A DNA stretch of 64,000 nucleotides from contig OV884012.1 in assembly GCA_930367205.1 (NCBI GenBank), positions 150,179,405 through 150,243,404 on the forward strand, given 5' to 3'. This document shows, piece after piece, positions 46,086-58,102 of this stretch. This DNA comes from Acanthosoma haemorrhoidale. Its lineage: Eukaryota > Arthropoda > Insecta > Hemiptera > Acanthosomatidae. Numbering within the stretch: the first letter of the stretch is position 1; the number at the start of each line of letters is the position of its first letter. Under the pieces are notes generated by a model. The model saw only the letters and a program-made list of their open reading frames with translations, searched no databases and was not told where the DNA came from. Both the position numbers and the translations under genes were made by a program.

Positions 46086-46544
46086 AATAATACCGTCCCT
46101 CCTGATCAGGGCAAATAGTTCTCTTATGAATATTTCCTCTGCGGTCCAGTAATCATGGCATCATGAATTATTTCAACCCTTCATGAGATCGTCCACTTTC
46201 GACGGTGTGGATTTTCAGCAGGCAAATAGCGGACCCTGTTCGTTTCTAAGAAATCGTGTTAATAATTAATTACGTCAAATCAGAATGTTGTTTCATAAAT
46301 TCTTTAAAACTACTTTACTTAGAAAAATTAGATATACCACGATCTTGCCTCTCTCTCAAAATATTAAGGTGCATTTATACGTTGATTAGAACGAAGCCTA
46401 AAAACTGTTATATGTTCGATTCCTGCCGTGTGAAGTGGATATATAAGCAATAACACGAGTAGATGGAATGTTCAAGGTGGATGTAGTAGCTCCTTTATTT
46501 ACTGCCACAGAAGGCTTACATTGCCAGGTAATAACCCTGTGGGT
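46086..46544 (-). other. intron, no recognised feature
   Basis: Nothing recognised apart from the edge of the adjacent LINE-A fragment. Confidence 0.5.
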
Positions 46545-47270
46545 TATTTGGAGGTGTGAAAGTATGGGAAAGATGCAGAGCAAATTTCTTTCCCCATCTG
46601 AAGCCAACCATCATCACGACGAAGTGGGTGTGAAGCAGGATGATACTTTATGATTTTTTTAGTTACATTCCACAGGGAGTTATCCCTGGTAGACAGAGAG
46701 GAGAGGTGGGAATTAAAGGAATCGGAACTGAAGGATGCCAATCGCCGCTTTAGCAATCTGGAGTACTGATTGTACGAGCGACGATCGTTTGGATTGGATT
46801 AGGTCTTTAAAATGTTGAGGTAAAGGATTCTGGTTGTAAATTTTTGGAGACGGCGGGGTGACGATGCCTCTCAAGCCGACCCCTGGACCAGAGTAGTGAA
46901 AAAATGGCACCGCATCGTCTAGGTCTTGGGATGTGTTCAGGGACACTTTAAGATCTACGGAACCTGTAAGAAGCTGGCGGAAGTGGTCCCAATCGACTGG
47001 GCCCCTAATAAATGATGGAGGAGGCAGTTTGTGAATTGGTCTTAAGGAAACGGTTAATAATAAAGGACTATGATCTGAGGAGAGTTCATCGGGGCGCATA
47101 AGTGAATAGTTTAGTGTTCCATATGTTATACCAAATGTAGCTGTTACGAAATATTTCTTAGCACAAAAAGTAAAGCCGCACGGCTGAGTTAGAGGTGAAG
47201 TGAGTAAACGTAAACGTTTGTTGGCGATGCCCAGGACTGATCTGACTTTTGTCTGAGCCAACTCCGAGGA
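46545..47270 (-). mobile_element. LINE-A fragment: endonuclease end, linker and RT start
   Basis: The only copy here with endonuclease sequence: ...TATFGITYGTLNYSLMRPDE LSSDHSPLLL, where SSDH is the conserved APE-type endonuclease motif. It is followed by the linker and, after a frameshift near 46740, LKRRLASFSSDSFNSHLSSL and STRDNSLWNVTKKI, which match the start of the 22.5-kb copy. Both ends of the element are missing. Confidence 0.9.
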
Positions 47271-47712
47271 AATCTTGGTATGGACTTCTCGTCAATACAT
47301 CGATCTATATTTTGTTCACATAATTACTAATAATTATTCAAAAAGATATATCTGTACTCTTTTCATCAATTTGATTTATGTTAACGTTTAGTTCCATTTC
47401 ATAAATTCCCATCCTGAATAAAAACTAAAACTATTGTGAAATTCGGTTTTATAATTTTAATTCTTTCCATTGACCACCACGTCAATTTATCAAAGTACTT
47501 TAGGCCAATTGGGACAATAGTAAATTAATTGAATATTCCTGAGCGAAGTATTTGTATAACTTTACTCTAATGCAATAAGCTCAGGAGTTGATAGAGGGGT
47601 CAAATCTGATTTAGTTGAATAGTTAAATAGGATCCCTTAATAAATCAAATATTTTAATTTTTCAACCGGACCGTAAAGGCGTGGTGTTGGGAGTAAGTCA
47701 GGTACATTTATT
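47271..47712 (-). other. intron, no recognised feature
   Basis: A+T-rich, nothing recognised. Confidence 0.5.
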
Positions 47713-47945
47713 TAAGTTTCTACTATTGACTCAGGAAGAGGCCCAAAAAGTTCCAAAGCGCTGAAAATCTGGGTTTTTCCACTGGTTCATTATATGGATG
47801 AACATTACTTTTGAACTGAATTCCCTGAACTTTGACTACCTTCTTGGCAAGGGAACTACGTAAATAACGGGTGGAAAGACTAAGCATGAAACTAAGCAAG
47901 CAGTCACTTATTATGAAAGAGAAGCGGCTAGACCAGAGTCTGCCT
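47713..47945 (+). repeat. dispersed repeat F (copy 1)
   Basis: Direct-orientation partner of 53004-53226, with long identical words such as CTACGTAAATAACGGGTGGA and GAAAGAGAAGCGGCTAGACC. No coding frame is shared by the two copies, and no tail or terminal repeat is visible. Class unknown. Confidence 0.88.
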
Positions 47946-49079
47946 TATTTATTTCCTTACATTTTGTGTATTTGGATACAGTTTCAAACAATATATATTA
48001 CTGTATTGGTATGAGTAAATATCATGAGCAAATTTTAAAAAAACTATTACCCGACCGTTGTAACACAGGCCGATTATGATGACTCTACTGTTTGAGGCAG
48101 GGATATGATCCTTTTTTTAATGTTGACAATATCATTTTTTTGCACTTAAAGTAAATGGCTCCATTTAAGAAGGGCATCAATCTGGTCGTGCTTAGTGATT
48201 AATGGTTAGCAAAAAAAAAACAGTTTTTAGGAAAGAGATCATGCGATAGCATCAATAAATAACTAAATATTTAGAGCTTTCTAAGCGAGTTTCAAAGATC
48301 GCTGTCCCCTGCCAAAAAAACCTGGAAACCGTTCTTACATTAAGCATTCTTGGGATAGGGATCATTCATAGAACCGCTTGAATCTAGTTAACCTAAAGCA
48401 GTGATTGGACACGCATAAGAACGTATTGGACCACCAAAATAATAATAAAGTTCCATGAAAATGTGACTGATTCCCTTCTTACAAGAAGCCGTTCATTTAA
48501 CAAGCTAACTTTTTATCCCGCATTTAAAAGAAATAAGAACGTATATATGGTACTACTATCGTGAGATACATTCAGCGCAACAAAACTACTCTATTTTTTG
48601 ACCGAAAATACTCCATTTTGTTCCTTGAACCGTTCTGGGACTGAAAATCACCTTGTTTGTGATCAAGTGTGACTTTGAACCTGGGTTGGATCACACTTCA
48701 CTTTCTGGAATATTCCAGCTAGTGGCGGATTGTTTTGAGTGAACTCGTCAGGACCGTCCTGTTTAAACACATGAACACAATGAAGAACGTAAGAATCCAG
48801 ATGTACAGCCGACGTTATTCGAATGAATGAATAGTATTAGGAGGCCAGGCATGTAATAAACATGTTTCGTAGCCAGATGAATAGGAAAAAAGCTGGAAGT
48901 TTGAAGCTGCAATGGAAACAAGGAGTTCCTAACAACGCTAGACCATTCAACAGTAGAATAACTGCACAGGAATATTGGCGATAGCTTGCAACGGAGGCTC
49001 AAACGTATTAGTTATATGCATTTTTATTACTGTTCATTCATCTCCACGTTTGAACAGTCGCCAAAAACGTAAGGGTATA
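47946..49079 (-). other. intron, possible decayed Tc1-like sequence
   Basis: 48140-49010 has scattered translated words that faintly resemble a Tc1-type transposase in several frames. This is too weak to call. Confidence 0.3.
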
Positions 49080-49400
49080 ACGCCTCTAGTTTTACTGATA
49101 GAAATAAATTGGAGCTCGGCGGGATGGTGTTAACTGAAATCGGACCCCATTTGGACCCTCGCCCCATCAACATTTCAAGTGGGATCGTTTAAAAGTTAGA
49201 GCTGCTTAAAGCCCATTAGCAGTAGTCAGCTGGGGTGCTGTAAAAAATATTCTCCCGCCTCCTTCTTGCTTTCAGTTCTGATTAGGGAGCTTTTATCTCC
49301 AGTGGGCGGGAGAGTGGAGGGGGCGAATGGAAACTAAGGAGTACTTTAGGGTACTGCACCTGAAGGGGGGAGTGGGAAAAAAATCCAGAAGGTTACGACA
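49080..49400. promoter_or_regulatory. G+C-rich intronic block, candidate enhancer
   Basis: Unique block with purine-rich AGTGGGCGGGAGAGTGGAGG near 49299. No coding signal. Confidence 0.22.
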
Positions 49401-51483
49401 GTTTATTATTATAGACTAATTTTTAAAAACATTTTCATCCCTTCGGTAATTGTAGAAAACAAATTTTGTGAAATATGTAATATGAAAAGTACGAAGAAGA
49501 AACTCGAATTTACACTTTTGATGGTATGGTAGCAGAACCCTTTCCACGGCACCACCACACCATCAGGAAAGATGTGGAGAGACACAGGGTGTTTTATATC
49601 TTAATCAACACTTTTCGTTTATATTTTTAGAGCCGAAGACATTTGCTCTAGGATAGTTTACTCCATAATATTTTACTCCCAAGCCTTAAACTCAAAACCG
49701 TAAAAAATTGGATTGTTGAAACTCAGACTTTTACTTATTTGCCTTACTATCTGCTGTTCATTGCGAGTCCCTAATACGACCTAATACAAGTGATTCTCCA
49801 CGGAAGTTTAATTTGACGAAGAGCAACACAAAAAATAGTACCACCTCCAATTCAACTTGGGGGATACAGTTAATGCCCCAGTGCTGCTAGAATAAAAACC
49901 CCCTCAACAAATAATAAAAGCTCTTACATTATTAATTATTAAGTAAATAATAAATAGTCTATAATACTAGGGTATCCTTTGAGTAGGGTTTCAAAATAAC
50001 GATTTCGACGTGCAGATTAAAATAACTTATTATGTCAGAGGACTATGATTATTGAAGTAGTTACAATCGTATTAGTGTGTTTTTGTTGCCACGACGAAAC
50101 CCGTTATTTTTCCTAAAAAGCGGATAAATGGTGAATTTCAATACATAAACATATGTTGCACAAATTGTAAGTAAATAGCCAGAATCAAACAATACACGTT
50201 TCGACAATCAATAATACCTGAACACAAACTCTACATGTCTCGTTTGTTCATTTCTAGGCTCTTGCAAATAACAACAATAATAATAATATATTTAAAATAC
50301 AGGTTAGTTGTTCGAAAAAAAAAAAAGGTTCTATAAAGGAAAAGGAATCTTTTGTCTCTTTTAGTTGGCTCGGGTTAGATTAAAATAGAGGGGACCGCTC
50401 TGACGGTTGTAAGAGAAAAAAGCAATATCAAATCCTGTTATCTGCAACTGTCCACTTCCATGTATGAACCGAGACAATAAAAAAACAGAGCTGGAACATT
50501 TTGACATTGAAGCGTGCTTTATTGTGGTTGTAGCTTAACCAAGGCGTGGAATGACGCTACGGCTTTCTACTTTCCATGTGGTAAATCATTAACAGATATC
50601 ACTATTTTTTTTATACTGTCAGATAAGGGGAAACAATAAATCTTTACTGCCAGTCGTCAAGCTGGTATTTAGATGTATATAATTTTTCATTTTATTTTCA
50701 ATATTCATATTTCCTCACACCTTTCATTATTACTCTGACATCTAAACAGCTAGTATCTGTAATTATTTTCTGAGATAACCATTCGGGAGATTACTCGTCA
50801 GTAATTTAGCATCCTAAGTACCTCCGTAGTGTACGAGCTGTTGTCTCGATGTGACAATGTGTTCATTATATCTTGATCGCCCGCAAGTGCCACGATTAAT
50901 GTTCTTTAAATTTTATGGGGTGTCGTCTGTGCTTAGTGAACAGCCGTGAGGCACTCCTCATTCGATCGCAGAGGCACAGGTATGAGTCATAGCCGATTTT
51001 CCATAAATAATTTAGAAGGTGATAAACATCCCTTCATTTTGGACAGGAGTCATGATACAATCAGTCCGAACCTAATACTGCAAACCTCTTGTCATTGTTT
51101 TGAAAAAATTACTTAAAACATACTTTGCCGGTTAGGCTAAAAACTTGATTTATTGGCTCAATGAAAGATGGATTCGTCTAGCTGTAAAAGGAACCGGCCA
51201 GGGTATTGAATACAGATCACCATGGTGCATATGTGTCAGGTAATAATGATAATGGAAACAATATTAAGCTGGTACGGTCATAGATAGATAGATGCACGCT
51301 GAATTACCTTCTTGAATTACTGAGCCTTGAACACATTGGTGGGATTCGATTTAAGTGGTACCGTGGTGGGTAATTTTTTAATAAAGATTGGAATAAAGAA
51401 AGCGACAACGTAAAGGATTTGGATAAGGAAATCGTTAGCAACGAAGAAACCTTTAGTAAATAATTATTATATATATATAACTT
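49401..51483 (-). other. intron, no recognised feature
   Basis: A+T-rich with a mildly G+C-richer stretch at 50840-51010. No exon or repeat recognised. Confidence 0.5.
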
Positions 51484-51802
51484 CTTTATTGTGCTAAAAT
51501 TACAATCTGCCTTATTGGGCAATAAGTAATTGAGATAAATGATCTCATTCAGACCATATTTACAATTTATCATTCACTCCCTCATTCATACAATATTTAC
51601 AAACAGCCCAGAGGCCTCCCAAATCCACACGGTTTAAGCCTCCGTCGCATGCGGTCCCCCATGCTTCTTCGTCAGCCGCGTCTCCGGATACGAGCCAGTG
51701 GAGGCTGACGAAGAGCGCGAGAGCCACATACGCTCAGGACATGATTGGAGAAACTGGGCATTGTAAGGATTCCCACTGTCACGCATTTATAGCAGGTCAC
51801 GA
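51484..51802 (-). mobile_element. LINE-A 3' UTR fragment
   Basis: Inverted LINE-A 3' end from 'ttattgtgctaaaattac' through 'gcatttatagcaggtcacgag', with a short internal deletion around 51650. Non-coding. Confidence 0.9.
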
Positions 51803-51929
51803 GAAATATTATTAAAAAAAATTTAAATGACCAAAATTTATTCCGGTTATAACGAGATATGTATTGACTTATTCTGCATAAAGTACTATTTTTAAAGTAT
51901 TATTTTTAAGATCACCACGAAAAGACTAA

Positions 51930-52430
51930 GTATACCGGTGGGCTGGGTGGGGTTGGATGGAGGTGGTAGAGCTAATGGATAAATGGATATTTGCCGTTGT
52001 GAAACTTAGGGGCTGAATTATAGGAGTTCTAAACGGCGGTGGCGGTCGGAGCCCGGGGGTGGGAGGAGCTTCTGTCGGGTTTTGCATAATCTACCTCGCC
52101 GAGCTGCGGAGGGTTTTTAGCCGGAAAAGCGGTTCCGAAATTCGAATTAAAAGCTGGCAGGACCCGTTGGAAGTGGGGTTTAAACCCTCGCTGATGAATA
52201 AAATATCGGGAGTAAGCACGATGAGGACGAACGCTAAAGAGCACCCTCTCAATCACATATCCGCCATTACCCACCCCTTATATAGGGGTCGTTCTTATTT
52301 TTTCGGCCAATGGCAGGCCTCTCCTGCAAATGTACTTCCTCCCCAGTCCTGGATTAGTCTAAAAAACCAACCCTCTCTCGGCTACGTCATTATCGGCCTC
52401 GCTGGGGGCTCTTTCAGTCTAAAAACACTC
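51930..52430. promoter_or_regulatory. G+C-rich intronic block with palindromic TATA-like motif
   Basis: The largest G+C-rich block near the 55.2-kb exon. CCCCTTATATAGGGG at 52274-52288 reads as a TATATAAG box on the acj6 sense strand. A 191-codon plus-strand frame (52059-52634) runs through it but has no recognisable domain, and its second half is A+T-rich. Possible alternative promoter or enhancer. Evidence is motif-level only. Confidence 0.28.
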
Positions 52431-53003
52431 GGGAATAAAAAGTACGGCCTTTTTTTTGCTTGTATTTTTTTTACAGGTGTGCTAAAACAGATCAGATATC
52501 TTATTATAATACACATATGTTTCTTTATGCATGTGGTTATACCACTAGTATGTGTTGTAGAATGTAAAAAGCTCACGGCGTGGAAGAATTATCCCCTGCG
52601 GGCTAATAAATACCATGTAAAATTAGTTCACTGACAATAACATTATTTATGTTCTCAGTGAACAAAGATAGCGAAACCTTCTCGTTTTTAACTACTTAAT
52701 GATGGCTCTTCCGACATCTGAATTCAGCTATATCTAAGCTACCGTGCTAGATACTTAGGTATAGGTGGGCCTCAAGGTGACACAACTTTTCTGTCGTACC
52801 TTAAAGTTTTAAGAGGTTATTGGATACTGCAAAATATACAAAAGTAAATAAAACTACTTTTGTGAGTGAGACTTTTGGCTATTCTAAATCCAATATTGTT
52901 AAGAAGGGTCGCAACGCTAGAAAATGATTCAGTCATTCTGGACCAGCGGTTATTTCAACTGAGGTAAAGTTATTCCCTCACAACATATACTTGAAAAGAT
53001 ACG
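52431..53003 (-). other. intron, no recognised feature
   Basis: A+T-rich, nothing recognised. Confidence 0.5.
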
Positions 53004-53226
53004 TAAGTTTCTTCTAATGACTCAGGAAGAGCCAAAAAAAAATACCAAAGCGCTGAAAATGAGGGTTTTTCCTCTGGTTAATTATATGGATGAAAATTAC
53101 TTTTAAATAACTGAATTCCCTCAACTTTGACTTGGCGAGGACACTACGTAAATAACGGGTGGAAAGACATGAAACTAAGCAAGCAGTCACTTATCATGAA
53201 AGAGAAGCGGCTAGACCAGAGGCTGC
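53004..53226 (+). repeat. dispersed repeat F (copy 2)
   Basis: Second copy of the repeat at 47713-47945, same orientation, with an 11-bp shorter middle. It is followed by a purine-rich stretch and a C10 run near 53310. Confidence 0.88.
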
Positions 53227-54092
53227 CACCGGAGGAAGAAAGATTAATAGGGGTGCAAGAAAGATTTTTAAGCGGGGGAGCAGCTATGAAAGATGAAAGA
53301 GAATTGATCACCCCCCCCCCTTCACAAAGGCGCCCCATAAGGATTTTATTATTCCACTACATTATTAAAGTCCCTGTAAATTATTTATAAAGTTCATATG
53401 TTGCACTGTCAGCCCTTTTTATACTTAACAGGACAATTTTTTCATCATAAATTATTTAAATTGGCCCTACATGATTAATAGACATTTCATATTAATGTTG
53501 TTGTTTTTTTCTTTCTTTTCTCATCAATTACTTACCGCATTTTTTTACAGCTGGTTCGCGGTGGACCGTTGCCTAATTATTCATAAGGTCAGCTCAACTT
53601 TATTATAATTATTTAAAGGTGAGAATGACTACTTGTTGTTTATCGGTTGCGTAAAACAATGAAACTAATCAAATCATGAATTGATGCTCACTCAATGTAT
53701 ATTTTAAATGCATTCTCATTGGCCTTGAGCTATTTATATAAGGTTCATTTATTATTATAGTTCATCTTGTACATAATAACATATCAATAATGATGACATT
53801 AACCTTTCAAATATCATTTATACCAAAGAGACCACAAACTTTTTTTTTTATCTCTGTAATTTTCATTTGAGCCTTTGTGACATTTTTATTGTACCACATC
53901 TAGAATTTTATTAAAATTATTTCTTAGGACCTATTTTCGCGAGTCTAGGGTTTTTAGTCCACCACGTCGAATTTCCCATATACCAAGTTATTTTAGAATA
54001 TTTCCTGATTTTTATCCTCTTAATTTTCTCTTTTTTTATTATCTCTTCATTTCCTTTATCATTGCTTTCTTTATTAGTCAATAACGATAAAA
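53227..54092 (-). other. intron, no recognised feature
   Basis: Purine-rich start, then A+T-rich. No exon. Confidence 0.5.
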
Positions 54093-54097
54093 TACGA

Positions 54098-54315
54098 CTT
54101 AGACACCCTCGGTAGACTCTCACTACCTTCCTGATTCCACCCGCCTCCTTTAGGCATTACACACCCTATATCCTTCTCATACATCCTTCAAATGGGGGAC
54201 TCCCCTTAGTGAAAGGCACTCATTAGCCCAAAATAATTTTCCTTTATTATTCCCACATCCTATTATTATAAGTTTGAGAGCTAAGGGGAAAAAAAACAAA
54301 AAAAAACAAATAAAA
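54098..54315 (+). mobile_element. diverged retroposon B-like element with A-rich tail
   Basis: Begins ACACCCTCGGTAGACTCTCAC, like the start of retroposon B, and ends GAGAGCTAAGGGG followed by an A-rich tail. A weak duplicated border (AAAATACGACTT / AAAAATGACTT) is possible. Confidence 0.6.
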
Positions 54316-55223
54316 AAATGACTTTGACAAATATTCAGAAGCTATCACATGTGCATCTTGTAAAAGTTATGTTTCCGATGGTAAAATAATTTAACAGTTT
54401 CCGTAAAGTGTAGATTTTAAATCTGAGTTGAGTTAATTTTATTTTGAATAAATCTATACATACAACGGTAAATAATTGTGATATTAGGAATGCTAACTTT
54501 TAAAGTTTAAGTACGAAAATTGTTACACCAGTTCACAATTTATTTAGTTAATTCAAGAATATTTTAATCTTTTTGAGAATATCTAGAAATGCCTGGACAG
54601 CTAAATGAAAATGTCGAGACTAGTAATAATACCACAAGTATAAATCATAGTTGTTTCAATAAACATTGTTTTTACATGCATACATCCAAGGGCTAATTAA
54701 TAAAATAATGAATAAAAAAATAATTGATGTATTATGATAAATACGCATAGCAAAAATAGATATAATTTCATCTAGCATAAAAATTAATCGTATACATAGC
54801 AATCAAAAATAAATAAACAAATAAACACGTTAGAGTTGCTATAAAAATTTAATCATTCATGAAACATAAATCATGGGTAATAAATGGGTACAATTTGAAA
54901 TAAATCAATAAATGGGGAAAAAATGATCAAAACCATACAAAAAGGGAATGTAATAGCTAATTATTGTAGAAGTTGAGGCGAGAAGGCATGTTGTCGGTCT
55001 GGAAGGAAGTGGGAGGGGCCGAGCCATGTGCACTGATTCACTACGCATGTCTTGGAGCCGTTTAAAATGGTGGTTTGGCCCTGGCTCTGTCTTCCTCGGG
55101 TCTTAAGGGATATCCAACCTACACGGGAACAAACCTGATGCAAAAGGGAATATCTACGCAACAACTACATGCCATGCAATAGGGGTTGGCCACATGTCTA
55201 AGGTATAGTATATAGTGACATAC
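54316..55223 (-). other. 5' end of the 34-kb acj6 intron
   Basis: A+T-rich, then a G+C-rich patch at 54960-55120 just downstream of the exon at 55224. The patch has no recognisable coding sequence and could be an intronic splicing or transcription element. Confidence 0.4.
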
Positions 55224-55280
55224 GTTGTGTCTCGGAGACCAGGAGTTGCAGACGATGCTCGCATCCTCCAGGAGGCGGCT
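55224..55280 (-). CDS. acj6: acj6/POU4 internal coding exon (N-terminal region)
   Basis: A 57-nt exon encoding 19 residues, SRLLEDASIVCNSWSPRHN. From knowledge of the family, this matches the segment just before the POU-IV box in insect acj6 proteins. The acceptor is a pyrimidine-rich tract ending CAG next to 55280. The donor is AAC|GTATGT at 55224/55223. It starts and ends in phase 0, so it joins without a shift to the GDLFGGLNDG exon at 21235. The protein is a nuclear DNA-binding factor that in Drosophila specifies olfactory neuron identity and wiring. The upstream exon with the start methionine is not recognisable in 55281-64000. The intron that follows is about 34 kb and full of transposon debris. 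Confidence 0.88.
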
Positions 55281-57544
55281 CTGGAAACAGAGAAAAAAAT
55301 ACCGCTCAAGAAAATAATTTTGATATTGGTAAGATACGGAGATACGGCTCCACGTATTTTTATCTGAAAATTTCATTACGAAAGGAATGACATGAACACA
55401 TTAAAATAAATTTCATTTAATCAACACATGGGTATACTGTAGGCGATATTTCACGTTTACAACACAAAAAACTCTTTAGGGTTATAATATAATACAAAAA
55501 AAGAAATATGTACACTTTATTACAGATATTTTGTAATATTAATTCGAACACCACACTTTGAAGTAACATCCTGTAGATATTTTTCATGACTTTTACCTTG
55601 CTAGATATAAAGCCTAGGCCTTAGGGTATATCAAGATAAGTCAATATATATGGCAAAAACGTATTGGAACTTACCCAGAAGATGGTAAAACGCAAATCAA
55701 TATGATTTTAGTAAATCCAGCACTCCGAATACATAATTTAATGAGCTGATTACTAGGTCAAAAACAAATAAACAAAACAAAGGTTACATCAATTCATTAA
55801 ACTATTTTCACAAGAGTGGAGTTACTATATAAAGTACATTATATAGTAATAACTGCAGTTACTTATAACTACTCAAAACTTGCTAAGTAATCTTTATAAA
55901 AACATTGAAAAAATTATAACGAGTGATTTTTTATCAAACCAATAGTTATATGTGTAACTCACCATATACATATAATGTTTAAGATAATAGAATCAAGAAA
56001 TATAAATTGACTATATATGTGTCGGTAAATAAGTGTCTTTGTTGGCGGCCGTCAAAAGGATTAACACAAACAGACTATTAAGACGGCCAGACGAATGATT
56101 AACGCCCCTTTTAAAAGGTTAACAACAGGTCAAAGCCTGAAGGCTTTGCAGTACATGGTCCAATTGAAGTACAGGATCCACGTTAGAAGCACGTGCAGGA
56201 AGGTGCGAAGTTTCACAAACTCGCTTGATGTGAAAATGTGATTTTTTCGAGTGAGATCGAAGAAAATACCACCTCCTTAGACGTGGTCGGGAAACAAGGC
56301 ATTAGGAGATGTGCTAGGAGGAGGAGGGCTAGAGTTGAGCCCAAAACCACTTTTTGGGATGCAGCAGATGAGTGAGGACGCAGAGTGTAGAAGACAACAA
56401 GCAAAGTGGGAGTTCGATGGGCTCGGGACAGCTGGTCTCCATATACCACCCCTCATGAAGACACCGATGTGTCCTGAGCAATAGATATTAATATTTAGTA
56501 TATAAGTAAGGTAATCGTATATCATTTAATTCATTATATTTGATTTCAATGAATTTTTCAGTCATGTAAATACAAAACTATACTTATACAAATAGTATTT
56601 TACTAACTAAATTCCGTCCATTGGTGAAACTGTTAATCGAAAAATTAAATTTTCCCTCTAACCACTTGCAACTCTTCTTTGAACAGTAAAAATAAATAAA
56701 TAGGGCCCTTACACAAAGAAGACAAATGGGTCAGCAAAAATAATAAGAGCACCTTCAAAAGCCTTCGAGTACTGAAGTTAATTGTTTATTCAAGGAATAA
56801 ACCTTTATTTACCTAAGAAGGGCATTAATTCTTTTAAACAAATATAGAATACAACTTGAGATAGTTTTGTGGAAATTCCTTTGCAAAGATAAGATTTGAA
56901 AAGAGTGGACTAGTTGCCTTAAGGCACAAAGCAATGTTGGTCCCAAATTGTACTCAATAGATCAGAATTACCACCAATGCATATATGTAAATTAATTATT
57001 CAAAAAAAAGGTACAAGGCTTATTTTCCAAATAAGGCTTATTCTCACAATCCATGTGCTACCTAGCAGGCATCTTCTGGACTTCAAGAGAGTTATTACCT
57101 TTTCTTCTGATTCGTAATTAGGGGGGGATCATAATTTCTACCTTATCCTCTGTAGACACTGTACGACGAACAGAAGAAACGCTTTGATAGGGCCAGGACG
57201 AATAGGAAGCAGATACCTGAGTGAGCGAAGCGGCGCTCTAGCCCAAGGCCGTTGAACTTGATAAATAATCAATGTGCTCAGGGCCCATATGACAACACCG
57301 TCTCCTCGCTTCTACATCCGACCCAATTTCCGGCTCGGCACTTTTCCGCTTTCTTAGACTCTTCATGGGGAAAAAACTATTTCTATTCTAAGAACGGTAA
57401 CTTCTAACAAAAAAACATAAATTACGTTAACATACAATAGTAAATACTTATTTATATACAGTAATGGAAAGTTATTGTGCTGGAAATAACCATTACACAC
57501 TTCCCATCGTCACCACCGAGTCAGTTCAAACTATTGTTTAAGTT
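55281..57544 (-). other. upstream acj6 intron, two G+C-rich patches
   Basis: Mostly A+T-rich. Patches of unique G+C-rich sequence at 56160-56470 and 57130-57370. I searched both for the acj6 N-terminal exon (PGRYSPSYRSSE-like) and did not find it. Confidence 0.4.
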
Positions 57545-57554
57545 TTGGCGCGAA

Positions 57555-58102
57555 ACGGTCTCGGGCAGTTTTCAAATTGCAAAAACATAGATCGTGAGTT
57601 AACTAATATCTCTATCAGGGTTATTGCTTAGTAATTTGAGCCTTCTTTCAATTGTGCATCATTCCCTAGATAAAGATCTTTATTACTAGAACCGCATTAT
57701 TTATGGTGGTAAATATACGAAATTTCGATCTAAAACATTTTATAGTCATTTATAATCTCCCGCTTGATTATTCATATTTACCTAGCAAAGTTTTTTATAC
57801 CATCTAAGGTTACATATATGAGACGTACAGCAGACATATTATAATTTAATATGGGTTGTAAACATTAACCGAAACATATAATCGTTGATACTGTATGACG
57901 TTTATAACTGTGACAGTTTTAGATCGAAATGTCGTAAATTTACCACCGTAAATAATGCAGTTCTACTAGTTAAGATCTCAAAGATGTACAATTGAAAGAA
58001 GGTTCAAATTACAAAGCAATAACCCTTATACAGACTATTAGTTAACTCACGATCTATTTTTTTGGAATTTGAAAACTGGCCGAATTTGAGGGTTGAGACC
58101 GT
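57555..58102. repeat. fold-back element, ~165-bp arms, 180-bp loop
   Basis: The left arm (57563-57736) and right arm (57917-58080) are inverted copies, about 85% alike by eye, with long shared words such as ATAGATCGTGAGTTAACTAA and CCTTCTTTCAATTGT. An outer ACGGTCTC/GAGACCGT pair closes the structure. No coding frame. It resembles a MITE or fold-back transposon, and transcribed RNA would form a long imperfect hairpin. Confidence 0.85.

Noticed and set aside
48140..49010. Decayed Tc1 transposase
   Set aside because: Only scattered, frame-hopping resemblances. No catalytic motif or terminal repeat could be pinned down.
52059..52634. 191-codon plus-strand frame as a nested gene
   Set aside because: No domain or start context. 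The first half is a G+C-rich block and the second half is A+T-rich chance frame.
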